Assembly (NCBI GenBank): GCA_026982315.1
Contig: JALSHI010000056.1
Location: 1-49,979 of the forward strand
DNA from: Lysobacterales bacterium
Lineage (GTDB): Bacteria > Pseudomonadota > Gammaproteobacteria > Xanthomonadales > Marinicellaceae
Length of the DNA stretch: 49,979 nt
Direction: 5' to 3'
Numbering within the stretch: the first letter of the stretch is position 1; the number at the start of each line of letters is the position of its first letter. A program made the position numbers and the translations under genes. The notes below the pieces were generated by a model. The model did not search any database. It had not been told where the DNA came from and saw nothing but the letters and a program-made list of their open reading frames with translations. Below are positions 9,224 to 19,336 of this stretch, in pieces.

Positions 9224-11797
9224 CTAATCCAGTGTCCGCTGAACTTCTACGCGTTCATAACATTCGATCTGGTCGCCTTTTTTGATGTTGTCGTATCCCT
9301 TAACGCCGATACCGCACTCTGTTCCTGCCACCACTTCCTTGACATCGTCTTTATGACGGCGCAGGGATTGCAGTTCGCCTTCAAAAATCACCACGTCATC
9401 ACGCAGTACGCGTATGGGGCTTTCGCGTCTGATGACCCCTTCGGTGACAATACACCCGGCCACCGCGCCAAATTTGGATGAACGAAAGACTTCCTTGACT
9501 TCCGCCAGACCAATGATATTTTCCTGGGTTTCCGTGCCCAAAATACCTGTAATGGCTTCCTTGACCCGGTCAATGGCTTCGTAAATGATACTGAAGTAGT
9601 GCAGATCAATATCGTTTTGCTTGATAACTTCGCGGGCCACGGCGTCTGCACGCACATTAAAGCCGATAATAATGGCATCGGATGCCAGAGCGAGTTGGGC
9701 ATCGGCATTGGTAATGCCGCCCACACCTGAGGAGATCACCCGCACATCCACGTCATCGTTGGACAATTTGGTTAATGCATCGCGCAATGCTTCCACCGAA
9801 CCTTGCACATCGGCCTTGATCAGCAGATTGACCACCAGCTTTTCTTCCTTGCCCATTTGCGCCATGAGATTTTCCAGCTTGGCGGCCTGTTGCCGGCGCA
9901 AACGTTCCTGGCGGGCTTTTTCCCGCCGTTCATTGGCCGCTTCCCGCGCCTTGCTTTCATTCTTGACGACAAGAAACTCGTCACCGGCCTGCGGCACCCC
10001 GGACAAACCCAGCATTTGTACCGGAATGGACGGCCCCGCTTCCTTGACCTCATCGCCCAGTTCATTCAACAGGCGGCGTGCGCGGCCAAATTGTTCACCA
10101 CACAACACCATGTCGCCCTTATGCAAGGTGCCGCTTTTCACCAGCAAGGTGGCCACCGGGCCACGGCCTTTGTCAAGACTGGATTCGACCACAACGCCAA
10201 CCGCTGGCGCGTCTTTGACCGCCTTAAGCTCCATAATCTCAGCCTGCAGGGAAATGGCCTCCAGCAAGTCGTCCACGCCCTGACCGGTTTTGGCGGATAC
10301 CGGCACAAAAATGGTATCGCCGCCCCAGTCTTCGGGAATCACCTCGTGCTTGCTGAGCTCCTGTTTGACCCGGTCCGGATCCGCATCCTCCAGGTCAATT
10401 TTGTTTACTGCGACAATGATCGGCACACCCGCTGCCTTGGCATGTTGTATCGCTTCAATGGTCTGTGGCATGACGCCATCATTAGCAGCCACAACGATGA
10501 CAGCAACATCCGTGACCTGAGCGCCCCGGGCGCGCATGGCGGTAAAGGCCGCGTGGCCAGGTGTATCCAGAAACGTGATATTGCCATTGTCGGTTTTTAC
10601 ATGGTAGGCGCCAATATGCTGAGTGATGCCGCCGGCTTCACCGGCAGCGATTTTGGAATGGCGAATATAGTCGAGCAACGATGTCTTGCCATGATCCACA
10701 TGCCCCATAATGGTTACCACCGGCGCCCGGGATTCAGCGTCATCACTGGCTTGCAGGACTTCCTCTTTCAGTTGTTCTTCAATCGTTTCTTCCTTGGCTT
10801 CAACCGCATTGTGTCCCATTTCTTCGACAACCAAGATGGCGGTTTCCTGATCCAGAATCTGATTGATGGTGGCCATCATGCCCATTTGCATGAGGGTCTT
10901 GATGACTTCCGCAGACTTCACCGCCATGGCTTTGGCCAAGTCACCCACGCTAATGCCTTCGGCAGGTACGGCCACGGTTTTTATCACCGGCGCGGTGGGC
11001 TTGGCGAATGCGTGTTTGTCGGAACGCAAATCATGCATGGCCTCACGGCGACGGGAGGCGTCCACATGTAGCTGCTTGCGCCCAAAGCGGGTTTTTGGCG
11101 CGGCTTTTTTTCCTTTGTTTTTCTTCGCTGCGGCCTTGGCCTCTTTGGCTTTGGCCATGCGCTTTTGTTCTTCCAGCATTTTTTGCTGGGCTTCTTCCTC
11201 CTTGCGGCGTTCTTCTTCCAGCCGTTCACGCTCGGCGGCCAGTTCCGCCTCGCGACGAGCAGCTTCGTCCTGGCTGCCGGTCTGTTTTTTACGCGCTTCT
11301 TCCTCGGCCTTTTTACGCGCTTCTTCCTCGGCTTTTTGGCGGGCTTCTTCTTCGGCTTTCTTGCGAGCCGCTTCTTCGGCCTCGCGCCGCAATCGTTCTT
11401 CTTCCTCGCGTTTGCGCCGGGTTTCTTCCAGAATACGAATGGCTTCCTGGCGATCGCGTTCTATTTCATCGTCAATCGGCTGCGGCTCTGTGATTCTTTT
11501 GCGTTTTTTGATCTCAATATTGACGGTTTTGGTCTTGGAACGTGCGCCACTGCCAGAGGACACTTTCAAGGTGCTGGTGGTCTTGCGCTTCAAGACCACT
11601 TTTTTTCGTGGCGAGAGGTTTTTCTTTTCTTTCCCATGGCTGCTGCGCAGGTAGTCCAGCAACTTTCGCTTGTCATCATTGCTGATAGAGGCGTCTGCAT
11701 TGGTGATATCTATGCCGGCGTCCTTGAGCTGCTCCAGCAGGGTTTCTACTGGCACGCGCAATACTTCGGCCATTTGCTTTACGGTTATTTCAGACAT
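9224..11797 (-). CDS. infB: Translation initiation factor IF-2
   Basis: IF-2 is the GTPase that brings formyl-Met-tRNA to the 30S subunit and promotes subunit joining. The 857 residues show an N-terminal helical subdomain (1-55), a long Glu/Lys/Arg-rich coiled region (about 90-230, with repeated KKAEEEAR units), a second N-domain, and then the G domain. GHVDHGKT is at 365-372, DTPGH follows, then NKID and SAKTG. The remainder contains domains II, III and the fMet-tRNA-binding C2. AGGAGAGG precedes the ATG. It lies between nusA and rbfA as expected. The initiator tRNA it recognises is encoded at the head of the same operon. Confidence 0.97.
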   Translation of the reverse strand: MSEITVKQMAEVLRVPVETLLEQLKDAGIDITNADASISNDDKRKLLDYLRSSHGKEKKNLSPRKKVVLKRKTTSTLKVSSGSGARSKTKTVNIEIKKRKRITEPQPIDDEIERDRQEAIRILEETRRKREEEERLRREAEEAARKKAEEEARQKAEEEARKKAEEEARKKQTGSQDEAARREAELAAERERLEEERRKEEEAQQKMLEEQKRMAKAKEAKAAAKKNKGKKAAPKTRFGRKQLHVDASRRREAMHDLRSDKHAFAKPTAPVIKTVAVPAEGISVGDLAKAMAVKSAEVIKTLMQMGMMATINQILDQETAILVVEEMGHNAVEAKEETIEEQLKEEVLQASDDAESRAPVVTIMGHVDHGKTSLLDYIRHSKIAAGEAGGITQHIGAYHVKTDNGNITFLDTPGHAAFTAMRARGAQVTDVAVIVVAANDGVMPQTIEAIQHAKAAGVPIIVAVNKIDLEDADPDRVKQELSKHEVIPEDWGGDTIFVPVSAKTGQGVDDLLEAISLQAEIMELKAVKDAPAVGVVVESSLDKGRGPVATLLVKSGTLHKGDMVLCGEQFGRARRLLNELGDEVKEAGPSIPVQMLGLSGVPQAGDEFLVVKNESKAREAANERREKARQERLRRQQAAKLENLMAQMGKEEKLVVNLLIKADVQGSVEALRDALTKLSNDDVDVRVISSGVGGITNADAQLALASDAIIIGFNVRADAVAREVIKQNDIDLHYFSIIYEAIDRVKEAITGILGTETQENIIGLAEVKEVFRSSKFGAVAGCIVTEGVIRRESPIRVLRDDVVIFEGELQSLRRHKDDVKEVVAGTECGIGVKGYDNIKKGDQIECYERVEVQRTLD

Positions 11798-11839
11798 TCT
11801 CGCCTCTCCTGTATCCTGCTTTCTCAGAGTATTACTGTG

Positions 11840-13324
11840 TTATTCAAACCAATGCTGGCGCGCTTGCATAATCAGTTCGCCGGCTTTTTCTTCATCCATT
11901 TCGATAAGCTCTGTCAATTCCTCAACATCCAGTTCAGCCAAGTCATCCCGGGTCTCAATGCCTTTGGCCGCCAACTGAAAAGCCAGTTTTTCATCCATGC
12001 CCTCAAGATTTAACAAGTCCTCGGCCGGCTTGTGCTTCTCCAGTTCTTCCTCGTTGGCAATCAGCTGTGTCAGCAAGGCGTCACGCGCGCGCTGGCGTAA
12101 CTCCTGGACCACATCTTCGTCAAATTCCTCAATTTTAAGTAACTCGGCCTCAGGCACATAAGCAATCTCTTCAATGCTGGTGAAATCTTCCGCCACCAGT
12201 ACGCTGGCCAGATCTTCGTCCACGTCCAGTTGCTCCACAAAGTTCTGGATGAACTTCCGGGCTTCATCCTCACTTTTTTCTTCAGCCTGCTCCACAGTCA
12301 TGACGTTGATGGTCCAGCCGGTCAGCTCACTGGCCAGGCGTACATTTTGCCCGCCACGCCCAATGGCCTGGGACAACTGGTCTTCAGCCACGGCCACATC
12401 AATGGATTTATTTTCTTCATCCAGAACGATTTTTTCGATTTCCGCCGGGCTCATGGCGTTAATCACAAATTGCGCCGGATTTTCATCCCATAGAATAATA
12501 TCAATGCGCTCGCCGCCCAGTTCATTGGAAACGCTCATGACCCGGGAGCCGCGCATGCCCACGCAAGCGCCAATGGGGTCAAGTTTTGGATCATGGGAAA
12601 ACACCGCCACTTTGGCGCGAAAACCGGGGTCACGAGCCGCGCCCTTGATTTCGATAAGGCCCTGACCCACTTCCGGCACCTCGACCTTGAACAGCTCAAT
12701 CAAAAACTCCGGGCTGGTGCGCGTCAAGCGTAACAACGGCCCGCGGTTTTCGCGATTCACATCGTACAGCATGCCACGCAGACGATCACCCCGGCGCACA
12801 TTTTCGCGCGGAATGGCCTGCTCACGGGGAATAATGGCTTCTATGTTGTTGCCCAAATCGAGAAACACATTGCCGCGTTCATAACGCTTGACCAATCCAT
12901 GCAGCACTTCGCCAATCCGGTTTTCGTATTCTTCCACCACCTGCTGACGTTCGGCTTCACGCACTTTTTGCAAAATCACCTGTTTGGCGGTTTGGGCGGC
13001 GATTCGCCCAAACTCGATTGACTCCAGCGGTTCTTCAATAAATTCGCCCACCTGGATTTCCGGGTCTTTTTTGCGCGCCTCTTCCAGGGTTATCTGACGG
13101 TCTTCATTTTCGATATCGGCTTCGCTCTCGACCACTTCCCAGCGGCGGAAGCTTTCATAGTCACCGGTGGTTCGGTCCACAGAAACCCGCACATCCATAT
13201 CCTTGCGGCGAATTTTCCGGGTGGCTGAAGCCAGCGCACTTTCCACAGCTTTGAAGATCACTTCCCTGTCCACACCCTTTTCGTTGGACACGGCTTCGGC
13301 CACATAGATGATTTCTTTGCTCAT
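11840..13324 (-). CDS. nusA: Transcription termination/antitermination factor NusA
   Basis: NusA binds RNA polymerase and modulates pausing, intrinsic and Rho-dependent termination, and rRNA antitermination. The 494 residues match the E. coli length. An N-terminal RNAP-binding domain is followed by S1 (about 135-200, GLVKRYERGNVFLDLGNN) and two KH domains (about 200-345, containing GMRGSRV and AIGRGGQNVRLAS). Two acidic C-terminal repeats with helix-hairpin-helix character follow, as in enteric NusA, which uses them to contact the alpha subunit CTD. GGAG lies upstream of the ATG and the gap to rimP is 12 bases. Confidence 0.97.
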   Translation of the reverse strand: MSKEIIYVAEAVSNEKGVDREVIFKAVESALASATRKIRRKDMDVRVSVDRTTGDYESFRRWEVVESEADIENEDRQITLEEARKKDPEIQVGEFIEEPLESIEFGRIAAQTAKQVILQKVREAERQQVVEEYENRIGEVLHGLVKRYERGNVFLDLGNNIEAIIPREQAIPRENVRRGDRLRGMLYDVNRENRGPLLRLTRTSPEFLIELFKVEVPEVGQGLIEIKGAARDPGFRAKVAVFSHDPKLDPIGACVGMRGSRVMSVSNELGGERIDIILWDENPAQFVINAMSPAEIEKIVLDEENKSIDVAVAEDQLSQAIGRGGQNVRLASELTGWTINVMTVEQAEEKSEDEARKFIQNFVEQLDVDEDLASVLVAEDFTSIEEIAYVPEAELLKIEEFDEDVVQELRQRARDALLTQLIANEEELEKHKPAEDLLNLEGMDEKLAFQLAAKGIETRDDLAELDVEELTELIEMDEEKAGELIMQARQHWFE

Positions 13325-13336
13325 CGGACTACTCCG

Positions 13337-13786
13337 TTAAAATTTGGGATCCAGTTTGGCTTTGAGAATATTACCAAACTCGATGGTCACCGGGTTATTA
13401 TCAGAATCCAGGGTAATGTTGTCACCTTCCACGCCCAAAATACGACCGCGGAATTTGCGCTGCCCGTCAATCGCTTGCGCGACGGTAACGCGGGCATTTT
13501 CACCGGCAAACTGCGCGAATTGTTCAGGATTAAACAAGGTCCGGTCCATACCTGGTGATGACACTTCCAGTGTATAGGCAGACTTAATGGGGTCTTCCAC
13601 ATCCAGCACACCGGAAACTTCGTGACTCACCGTGGCGCAGTCATCCACCGAAATGCCATTGTCATGGTCAATATAAATACGCAGCAGGGCGTCTCCCTTT
13701 CTGGGCTGATATTCTATTCCCCAAAGCTGGAAACCCAGATCTTCGATGACCGGTTGCAGCAAGGTTGCCAGTTGTTCTGTTTTCAT
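13337..13786 (-). CDS. rimP: Ribosome maturation factor RimP
   Basis: RimP is needed for 30S subunit maturation. The 149 residues show the N-terminal alpha/beta domain (LLRIYIDHDNGISVDDCATVS, the family's central motif region at about 42-62) and VSSPGMDRTL at about 85-94. A small SH3-like C-terminal domain follows. The frame stays open through the upstream tRNA gene, so the long reading frame to 14017 is an artefact. I start at MKTEQLATLLQPVIEDLG (ATG 13784-13786), where homologues begin, although the ribosome-binding site is weak. It is the first protein gene of the operon, 105 bases after the tRNA. Confidence 0.94.
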   Translation of the reverse strand: MKTEQLATLLQPVIEDLGFQLWGIEYQPRKGDALLRIYIDHDNGISVDDCATVSHEVSGVLDVEDPIKSAYTLEVSSPGMDRTLFNPEQFAQFAGENARVTVAQAIDGQRKFRGRILGVEGDNITLDSDNNPVTIEFGNILKAKLDPKF

Positions 13787-13891
13787 GTTGTGGATATCTG
13801 ATATTTGACCAATAAAAAAAGGCCCACACTGGAGCCTTCTTCTTGTGCCATTTCTGAGGCTTTGTTCCAAAGCCAAAGGCTTTGGGAAATG

Positions 13892-13968
13892 TGGTAGCGG
13901 GGGCAGGATTTGAACCTGCGACCTTCGGGTTATGAGCCCGACGAGCTGCCAAACTGCTCCACCCCGCA
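13892..13968 (-). tRNA. metY: tRNA-fMet (initiator, anticodon CAT)
   Basis: A 77-base tRNA with an encoded CCA end reads on the minus strand. The anticodon loop is CTCATAA, flanked by three G-C pairs (GGG/CCC) in the anticodon stem, and the D stem has A11-U24. Both are initiator hallmarks. Position 1 is T and position 72 is T, so the 1-72 pair is a U-U mismatch. The usual bacterial initiator has C1-A72; either way no Watson-Crick pair forms, as formylation requires. It heads the rimP-nusA-infB operon as metY does in E. coli. Confidence 0.96.
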
Positions 13969-13982
13969 TCAACAAGGCGTGC

Positions 13983-14011
13983 ATTTTAACCATTGCGTTT
14001 TCAAAAAGCAA
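13983..14011 (-). promoter_or_regulatory. Promoter of the metY-nusA-pnp operon
   Basis: The minus strand has TTGCTT (14006-14011), a 17-base spacer and TAAAAT (13983-13988), placing the start a few bases before the tRNA 5' end at 13968. The bases after the -10 (GCACGCC) are GC-rich, as in growth-rate-controlled stable-RNA promoters. The control mode is inferred. Confidence 0.6.
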
Positions 14012-14026
14012 GGGCATTCGTGCCCT
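14011..14026 (-). terminator. Possible small terminator upstream of the metY promoter
   Basis: A 6-bp stem AGGGCA / TGCCCT with a 4-base loop is followed on the minus strand by TTGCTTTTTG. It overlaps the -35 of the metY promoter at one base. It may stop read-through from upstream. The 168 bases between it and the terminator at 14195 hold nothing I recognise. Confidence 0.35.
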
Positions 14027-14194
14027 GCTGTGGCTTTATTGGCAATCAGGCTATCTTCAGGAGAAAGCCGCGACCCCAGGTGATACTGACAAGCCTCTCT
14101 CAATCGGCGCCATCGCTACCCTGGCGTGCCATTGGCACCTGACCAGACAAAGAGCCAAGAATAACTGAACACTAATACTGACAGCCCACGGCAA

Positions 14195-14225
14195 TAAAAA
14201 CCCCGGCGCCTCGCCGGGGTTTTTA
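14195..14225 (-). terminator. Rho-independent terminator of the P-domain protein gene
   Basis: A perfect 14-bp stem (TAAAAACCCCGGCG / CGCCGGGGTTTTTA) has a 3-base loop and lies 20 bases after the stop codon of the 14245-17517 gene. Confidence 0.93.
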
Positions 14226-14244
14226 TACTGATATGACTCCGGAT

Positions 14245-17200
14245 TTACTCGAATCCGTGCTTGAAAATCAGATCCGACCCGGCACCACACGGATTGACTG
14301 CCGGCGCGGTAATGGTTTCGAATGTCAGACCCCAGCCGTCCAGCTGACCGCCGTCAATATTCGCGCCATCGGTAATTTTCAGCGTCCAGACGCCATCGGC
14401 ATTTTCGCCATCAAAAGCCGATAAAGCCTGACTGGGCTGGTAAGTGCCACCGCCACCGGCTGGTCCACAAGGCCAGGCGCCAGGCGGAGCCTCATCATCC
14501 AGGTTGATATCAAAGTTATCAGTGCTGTCACAGGACGGGCTCATGATGGTAATGGTGGTCCCAGCCGGCGAAGTGAGTTCAAAAGTCAAGTCACCCATAT
14601 AGGTATGGGTGCCCACCAGATTATCCACATTGACATCGCTGAGAATGCCAACTCCAGCCACCGTTATCGTCGACGTGGTCACACTGCCGCCATCCGGACC
14701 AATGGGGTGTGGCACATCGGTGCTGGTTTCTGGTGTGATGGTCTGAACGCCGGTGAAAAAGCTGGTGGCCGCTGACACATTGGAGTCACCACATTGGTTG
14801 GTGGCCTTGACCCGCCAGTAATAACAGGTGTTGGGATTCAGCATAGCCGTCTGTACTTGCGTGTCAGGAATGCCAGGCAACGTAAAGTCGACGGTGGTAA
14901 AAGACGGATCAGTGGATATTTCGGCTGTATAGTTCTTGGCCTGAGCGCTGGCGCTCCAGATCAGGTCCGCCGCCAGTGTCGGAATCATACTGCCGCTGCC
15001 AGGGCTGGTATTGACTGGGTCACCGGGGTTGGCCGTGGCCAAATCCAGAAACACCGGAGCAGATGCCGTGACCGTGGGATCAGCCGCATCGGTGCCCGTT
15101 GCCATGATGGTGTATTGACCAGCGGCTACCGAACCCAGACCGGCCACGGTAAAGCTGGTGGCATTGGCCGGCGCATTTACCGGATTGGGCGCAAAGGAAC
15201 AAGTCGCGCCCGCCGGACAGCCACTATCTGTCATATTGGTGGTGCCGGTAAAGCCTTCACTTAATACCAATGGATAACTGACTGAGGCTGTATTCAGGCT
15301 ACATGCCTGCTGGCTGTTAGGGGTGGCAACAACACTCACACAACTGGGCACTTTGAACGTACCAATACGGGTTTGCCAGGGCGCATTGCCTGTGGTGGCG
15401 ATATATTCCGATGTCATCCAGAAGGTGCACTGGTCTACCGGATCCACCTCCATGGAGGCATAGTCACCCCATCGATTGGATGAGCTGGTTTGCACGCCAG
15501 CACCGGCAATCAACTCGGCTTCCGTATGCAAGGTGCCTGGCGCATCGCCCTTTTCATGCACGGCATAGCGAATGGAAGGATAAACATCCTGGGCCGGATC
15601 AGTGGGATGATCCAGCAAGGCGCTGTACACCAGGCCAATATTACCCGACCCATCCATGGCAATGCTACCTAGCCAGCGATTGACATCATCCGGCGCGTGC
15701 GTGCCTTCCTGAAACACACTCCAACCTGAGCCAGTGTTGCGCAGCTCAAACCAGCGCGGAGCGGCATGGTCGCCACTGGCCAGGGTATCCACCGTCCAGG
15801 TGCCCAGCAGGGTTTGATGGTCGCCAAAGTTACGATAGGTAAACCGTTGCAAAGGCCACCAGGAGGTGGTGGAAAGCTTGGAAGAACCACCGGGTTCAGG
15901 CAAGCAATCAGTGACAAAGAAACCACAGATGGTCCAGATAAAATCCGTGATTTCCCCGCCAGCGCCGCCAGCGAAGCTGTGCACCAGACTATAGGTGGAA
16001 TTGGCAGGCGTGTTCCAGTCCACATCAAAGGCCCATAAATCCAGGCTATCGTTGGGCGGGGAGCCAAAATACGGCTCACCACCGTCACGAATGGTATAAA
16101 ACAGCCCCGGCGTCCCCAGCGGTGGCGGCGTGGTTCCATCCACATCCGCCGGCATCATCAGGTTGGAATATCCCTGAAAATACTGCGCCGGACGAGCGGG
16201 CAAGCCTGCCAGCATGTTTTCCCTGTCCATGGCATAAACGTCATATTGCCCCTGGGCGCCGGAGTCGGTGCCCATGAAATAGGCGTTATTGTCAGGGTCT
16301 GGCCAGACCCCCAATTTGAAATAATCAGGAAATCGCTGGGTATCCACTTGATACAAATAATAGGTGCCGGTGGGATCATCAGTGGTCGAAACGGCAAAGC
16401 ACACCGCCTGCCCACTGCTCACTGCAAACTGGGTTAGTACCCAGCGCTCGGCAAACTCGTCATACATGAAAATGGCATCGCCACTGTTATCGGCCTCGCA
16501 TGGACCGCCAAACCCTGTCCACAGCGTATTGGTATTAAATGGCCCGCTGTTGAGCGTGCCGTCCTTGTTATAAATGGCAAAAGACAGATTGACCACTTGC
16601 ACATAGTGATTTTTGCCCACTGCCCCTTCCGTATCAGGCGGCAATACACCATTAACATTGTTGATGCCCTCAAAATTCAGAATGGGCGGCGGTGTCGCCG
16701 GCAAAGCGCCTGAGGCGGCCCGGCTGCGTGACAAAGCCGCCAACGGGTCATCCTTTCGAGGCGCAGTTGTGCCAAAACGCTTGCCGTTTTTATCATAAAG
16801 ATCCTCATGGCGAGGTGGATTGACCACACTATCGGATACTGGCCCGGAAACCGGCAACGCCAGGGGTAAGGAGCGCACAGGCTGGCTCAGTTTGGGGCCA
16901 ATAACCGGCAACTGGAAGGGGCTTTGAGCCACTTCAAGGACGCCACTGGTTGTTTTTGTCCCTGCGGCGGCCACAGGGTACAGTTTTGCCGCCTGCACAG
17001 CGGTGGCCATCCCTTTGTGACGGTAGTGTTTCCAGTGGGGTTTGCCGTCATCAGGCTGACGCAAGCCGCGCATGATGAGGGTCGATGCCAGGCTGTGACC
17101 AGCCGGAAGCACCCTGAACAAAGGCGCATAGCGGGTGTCTCCGGCGACCACCTGGACCTGTAACTCCGGAAAGTCCCGAAAAATCTCCTTGGTTGAACGA

Positions 17201-17517
17201 TAAACGCCCGTGGCTGGTCCGTCTTCACTGTGACCACGGCCCAAAGGCAAATCAAACTGTCCGTTTCTAATCTGCACCTTGGCAAATTTTTCAATCAGCA
17301 GGGGTTTGGTCGAACCCGGCTTGTAATAGTGCAAAGCCACATTTTTTACGGCTGTTAGTGGCCGGTTGTTTTCATCAAATATTTGCCCGTGATATATGGG
17401 CGTGGCATAAGGCGCTGGTTTGAGCTGGGGCTGTTTTGGCGTGTTTGACGCCATCACTGACCCCATGGCGCAGAGCATGGCGGTGCCCAACGCCCACAAA
17501 AGACAACATTTTTTCAT
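14245..17517 (-). CDS. Large secreted protein with C-terminal P-domain and GFE tail
   Basis: This 1090-residue protein has a clear Sec signal peptide (about residues 1-23, cut after VMAS). No catalytic motif is evident. The N-terminal 260 residues are Pro-rich. A central part (about 280-700) looks like a beta-rich repeat region with many aromatic and Asp/Gly turns. It is followed by an Ig-like segment (about 745-830), a fibronectin-type-III-like domain (about 835-925, with CYYWRVKATNQCGDSN) and a proprotein-convertase P-domain (about 940-1065, with YMGDLTFELTSPAGT and DGVWTLKITD). The protein ends SDLIFKHGFE, a tail type seen on many secreted proteins of Xanthomonadales-like bacteria. AGGGAGGA precedes the ATG. 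A possible promoter TTGAAA-16-TACACT lies at 17600-17627. Its function is not recognised; adhesion or an inactive protease-like exoprotein are options. Confidence 0.85.
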   Translation of the reverse strand: MKKCCLLWALGTAMLCAMGSVMASNTPKQPQLKPAPYATPIYHGQIFDENNRPLTAVKNVALHYYKPGSTKPLLIEKFAKVQIRNGQFDLPLGRGHSEDGPATGVYRSTKEIFRDFPELQVQVVAGDTRYAPLFRVLPAGHSLASTLIMRGLRQPDDGKPHWKHYRHKGMATAVQAAKLYPVAAAGTKTTSGVLEVAQSPFQLPVIGPKLSQPVRSLPLALPVSGPVSDSVVNPPRHEDLYDKNGKRFGTTAPRKDDPLAALSRSRAASGALPATPPPILNFEGINNVNGVLPPDTEGAVGKNHYVQVVNLSFAIYNKDGTLNSGPFNTNTLWTGFGGPCEADNSGDAIFMYDEFAERWVLTQFAVSSGQAVCFAVSTTDDPTGTYYLYQVDTQRFPDYFKLGVWPDPDNNAYFMGTDSGAQGQYDVYAMDRENMLAGLPARPAQYFQGYSNLMMPADVDGTTPPPLGTPGLFYTIRDGGEPYFGSPPNDSLDLWAFDVDWNTPANSTYSLVHSFAGGAGGEITDFIWTICGFFVTDCLPEPGGSSKLSTTSWWPLQRFTYRNFGDHQTLLGTWTVDTLASGDHAAPRWFELRNTGSGWSVFQEGTHAPDDVNRWLGSIAMDGSGNIGLVYSALLDHPTDPAQDVYPSIRYAVHEKGDAPGTLHTEAELIAGAGVQTSSSNRWGDYASMEVDPVDQCTFWMTSEYIATTGNAPWQTRIGTFKVPSCVSVVATPNSQQACSLNTASVSYPLVLSEGFTGTTNMTDSGCPAGATCSFAPNPVNAPANATSFTVAGLGSVAAGQYTIMATGTDAADPTVTASAPVFLDLATANPGDPVNTSPGSGSMIPTLAADLIWSASAQAKNYTAEISTDPSFTTVDFTLPGIPDTQVQTAMLNPNTCYYWRVKATNQCGDSNVSAATSFFTGVQTITPETSTDVPHPIGPDGGSVTTSTITVAGVGILSDVNVDNLVGTHTYMGDLTFELTSPAGTTITIMSPSCDSTDNFDINLDDEAPPGAWPCGPAGGGGTYQPSQALSAFDGENADGVWTLKITDGANIDGGQLDGWGLTFETITAPAVNPCGAGSDLIFKHGFE

Positions 17518-17685
17518 GATTCCTCCCTCGAAATGGTTTGGTGGTCAAAGAGTATTCAATGAGTCAATCAGGTGTGAGTCTTTATAATTATTCCACCCAA
17601 GTGTACTCTTGCTGGCCGGTGTTTCAAGAAAAAAAACAGTTTCCCACAGCTTGGCGGGGGATTAATCAGACTTTTTTCACAGAAA

Positions 17686-17705
17686 AGCCGGCGCACAGGC
17701 CGGCT
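17686..17705 (-). terminator. Rho-independent terminator of ychF
   Basis: The 7-bp stem AGCCGGC / GCCGGCT with a 6-base loop is followed on the minus strand by TTTTCTGTG. It lies 63 bases after the ychF stop codon. Confidence 0.75.
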
Positions 17706-17768
17706 ATACTCATAATAAATAGATAAGGGCGCAGGCCACCGCTGGCGGACTGCTGTCACCCAGGTTAA

Positions 17769-18860
17769 CTACACATTAAAACGAAAATGCAGGATGTCTC
17801 CTTCCTGAACAATATAGTCCTTGCCTTCCAGACGCAGTTTTCCGGCATCCTTGCACCCTTGCTCCCCGCCATAGCGGATAAAATCATCATAGGCCATGGT
17901 TTCAGCACGGATAAAACCCTTTTCAAAATCCGTATGAATGACACCGGCAGCCTGAGGTGCTGTGGCGCCGCGTTTCACCGTCCAGGCCCGCACTTCCTTG
18001 ACGCCAGCGGTAAAAAACGTCAACAAATCCAGCAGCGAATAACCGGCGCGAATTACCCGGTCAAGCCCGGGTTCATTCAGCCCAAGGTCAACCAGAAAAT
18101 CAGCCTTGTCAGCATCGTCCAGTTCGGCGATTTCCGACTCAATGGCCGCACACACCGGCACCACCTGAGCGCCCTCGCCGGCGGCATATTGTCGCAACTC
18201 CTCCAGCAAAGGGTTGTCCTCGAAACCGGCTTCATCCACATTGGCGATATACATCATGGGCTTGGCGGTTATGAAATTAAATTCTCGGATGAGTTTTTGT
18301 TCGTTATCATCCAGCGTCAACACCCGTATGGGCTTGCCCTCGGCCAGTTGATTGACCACTCTTTCCAGAGTAGCGGCACGCATTTTGGTCTCCTTGTCCC
18401 CGGATTTGCTTTGTTTGCGGGCTTTTTCCAGCCCCCTTTCGGCGGATTCCAGGTCCGCCAAGGCTAATTCCGTATTAATGGTCTCGGCATCAGAAACCGG
18501 GTTGATAACACCATCCACATGCACCACATCGGGATTTTCAAAGCATCGCACCACCTGGGCAATGGCGTCGGTTTCCCGAATATGAGACAGAAACTTGTTG
18601 CCCAGCCCCTCGCCTTTGGAGGCGCCTGCAACCAAACCGGCAATGTCCACGAATTCCATTACCGTGGGCAGAACCCGTTCCGGCTTGACGATTTCGGCCA
18701 ATTTTGGCAGGCGTTCGTCTGGCACCTCCACCACGCCCACATTGGGTTCAATGGTACAGAAGGGATAGTTGGCCGCTTCAATCCCGGCCTTGGTCAAGGC
18801 ATTGAACAAAGTCGATTTGCCCACATTTGGCAAGCCAACGATACCGCATTTAAAACCCAT
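17769..18860 (-). CDS. ychF: Redox-regulated ribosome-binding ATPase YchF
   Basis: YchF is an Obg-family P-loop protein that prefers ATP, binds ribosomes and affects oxidative-stress responses. The 363-residue length is standard. The G1 loop GLPNVGKST is at residues 9-17. A coiled insertion spans about residues 130-200. The G4-like segment reads MYIANVDE in place of NKxD, which is the family's mark of relaxed nucleotide specificity. The C-terminal 85 residues form the TGS domain. In many proteobacteria pth precedes ychF, but here the upstream gene is a DUF962 protein, 80 bases away. Confidence 0.96.
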   Translation of the reverse strand: MGFKCGIVGLPNVGKSTLFNALTKAGIEAANYPFCTIEPNVGVVEVPDERLPKLAEIVKPERVLPTVMEFVDIAGLVAGASKGEGLGNKFLSHIRETDAIAQVVRCFENPDVVHVDGVINPVSDAETINTELALADLESAERGLEKARKQSKSGDKETKMRAATLERVVNQLAEGKPIRVLTLDDNEQKLIREFNFITAKPMMYIANVDEAGFEDNPLLEELRQYAAGEGAQVVPVCAAIESEIAELDDADKADFLVDLGLNEPGLDRVIRAGYSLLDLLTFFTAGVKEVRAWTVKRGATAPQAAGVIHTDFEKGFIRAETMAYDDFIRYGGEQGCKDAGKLRLEGKDYIVQEGDILHFRFNV

Positions 18861-18940
18861 GGCTTATATCCTGATAAAAGTGAAGATGGGGATGAGAAAA
18901 ACAGGCGACGGATTGTAACAGAAAGCCGCTGGGCCGCCGC

Positions 18941-19282
18941 TTATTTGCCGGATTTGATGCGAATTTTCCCCGTCAAGACCTGATACAGCATTTTCCAGTC
19001 GCCCATAAAGCTGTACAGGGGATATGTGAACGTGGCCGGCCGGTTTTTTTCAAACACAAAGTGCCCAACCCAGGCAAAGCCATAACCGGCCACAGGCAAT
19101 AGCCATAAAAGCTGATAATGGCCACTGACCACGGCATACAGCAGCAAAGCCAGCACCAGCAAAGAACCCAGCACATGCAACAACCGGCTAACCGGGTGTT
19201 GGTGCTCACTCAGGTAAAACGGATAAAATTCCGCAAAACTGCGATATCGTTTGGCACTGTTTCGATGCGTATTATTTGTCAT
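18941..19282 (-). CDS. DUF962 / Mpo1-like membrane protein
   Basis: This 113-residue protein belongs to the DUF962 (YGL010w, Mpo1-like) family. Yeast Mpo1 is an iron-dependent dioxygenase acting on 2-hydroxy fatty acids. Bacterial members are uncharacterised, so the same activity is only a possibility. Conserved features are the N-terminal SFAEFYPFYLSEHQHP and the pattern HVLG...GHFVFEKNRPATF, whose His residues could bind metal. Two to three hydrophobic segments occupy about residues 35-75. The frame is open 15 codons further upstream, but ATG 19280-19282 has CGGAGA at seven bases and matches the family start. It is divergent from the radical SAM gene. Confidence 0.82.
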   Translation of the reverse strand: MTNNTHRNSAKRYRSFAEFYPFYLSEHQHPVSRLLHVLGSLLVLALLLYAVVSGHYQLLWLLPVAGYGFAWVGHFVFEKNRPATFTYPLYSFMGDWKMLYQVLTGKIRIKSGK

Positions 19283-19336
19283 GGTTATCTCCGTCTCGCT
19301 TCTTGATTTTACGCCAAACCACCCCATAGTAAAGCC

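Noticed and set aside
9803-11071. 422-codon frame on the plus strand
   Set aside because: It is antisense to infB, which carries all IF-2 motifs; the length arises from codon bias.
13787-14017. N-terminal extension of rimP
   Set aside because: It runs through the tRNA-fMet gene and matches nothing in RimP, so it is an accidental open frame.
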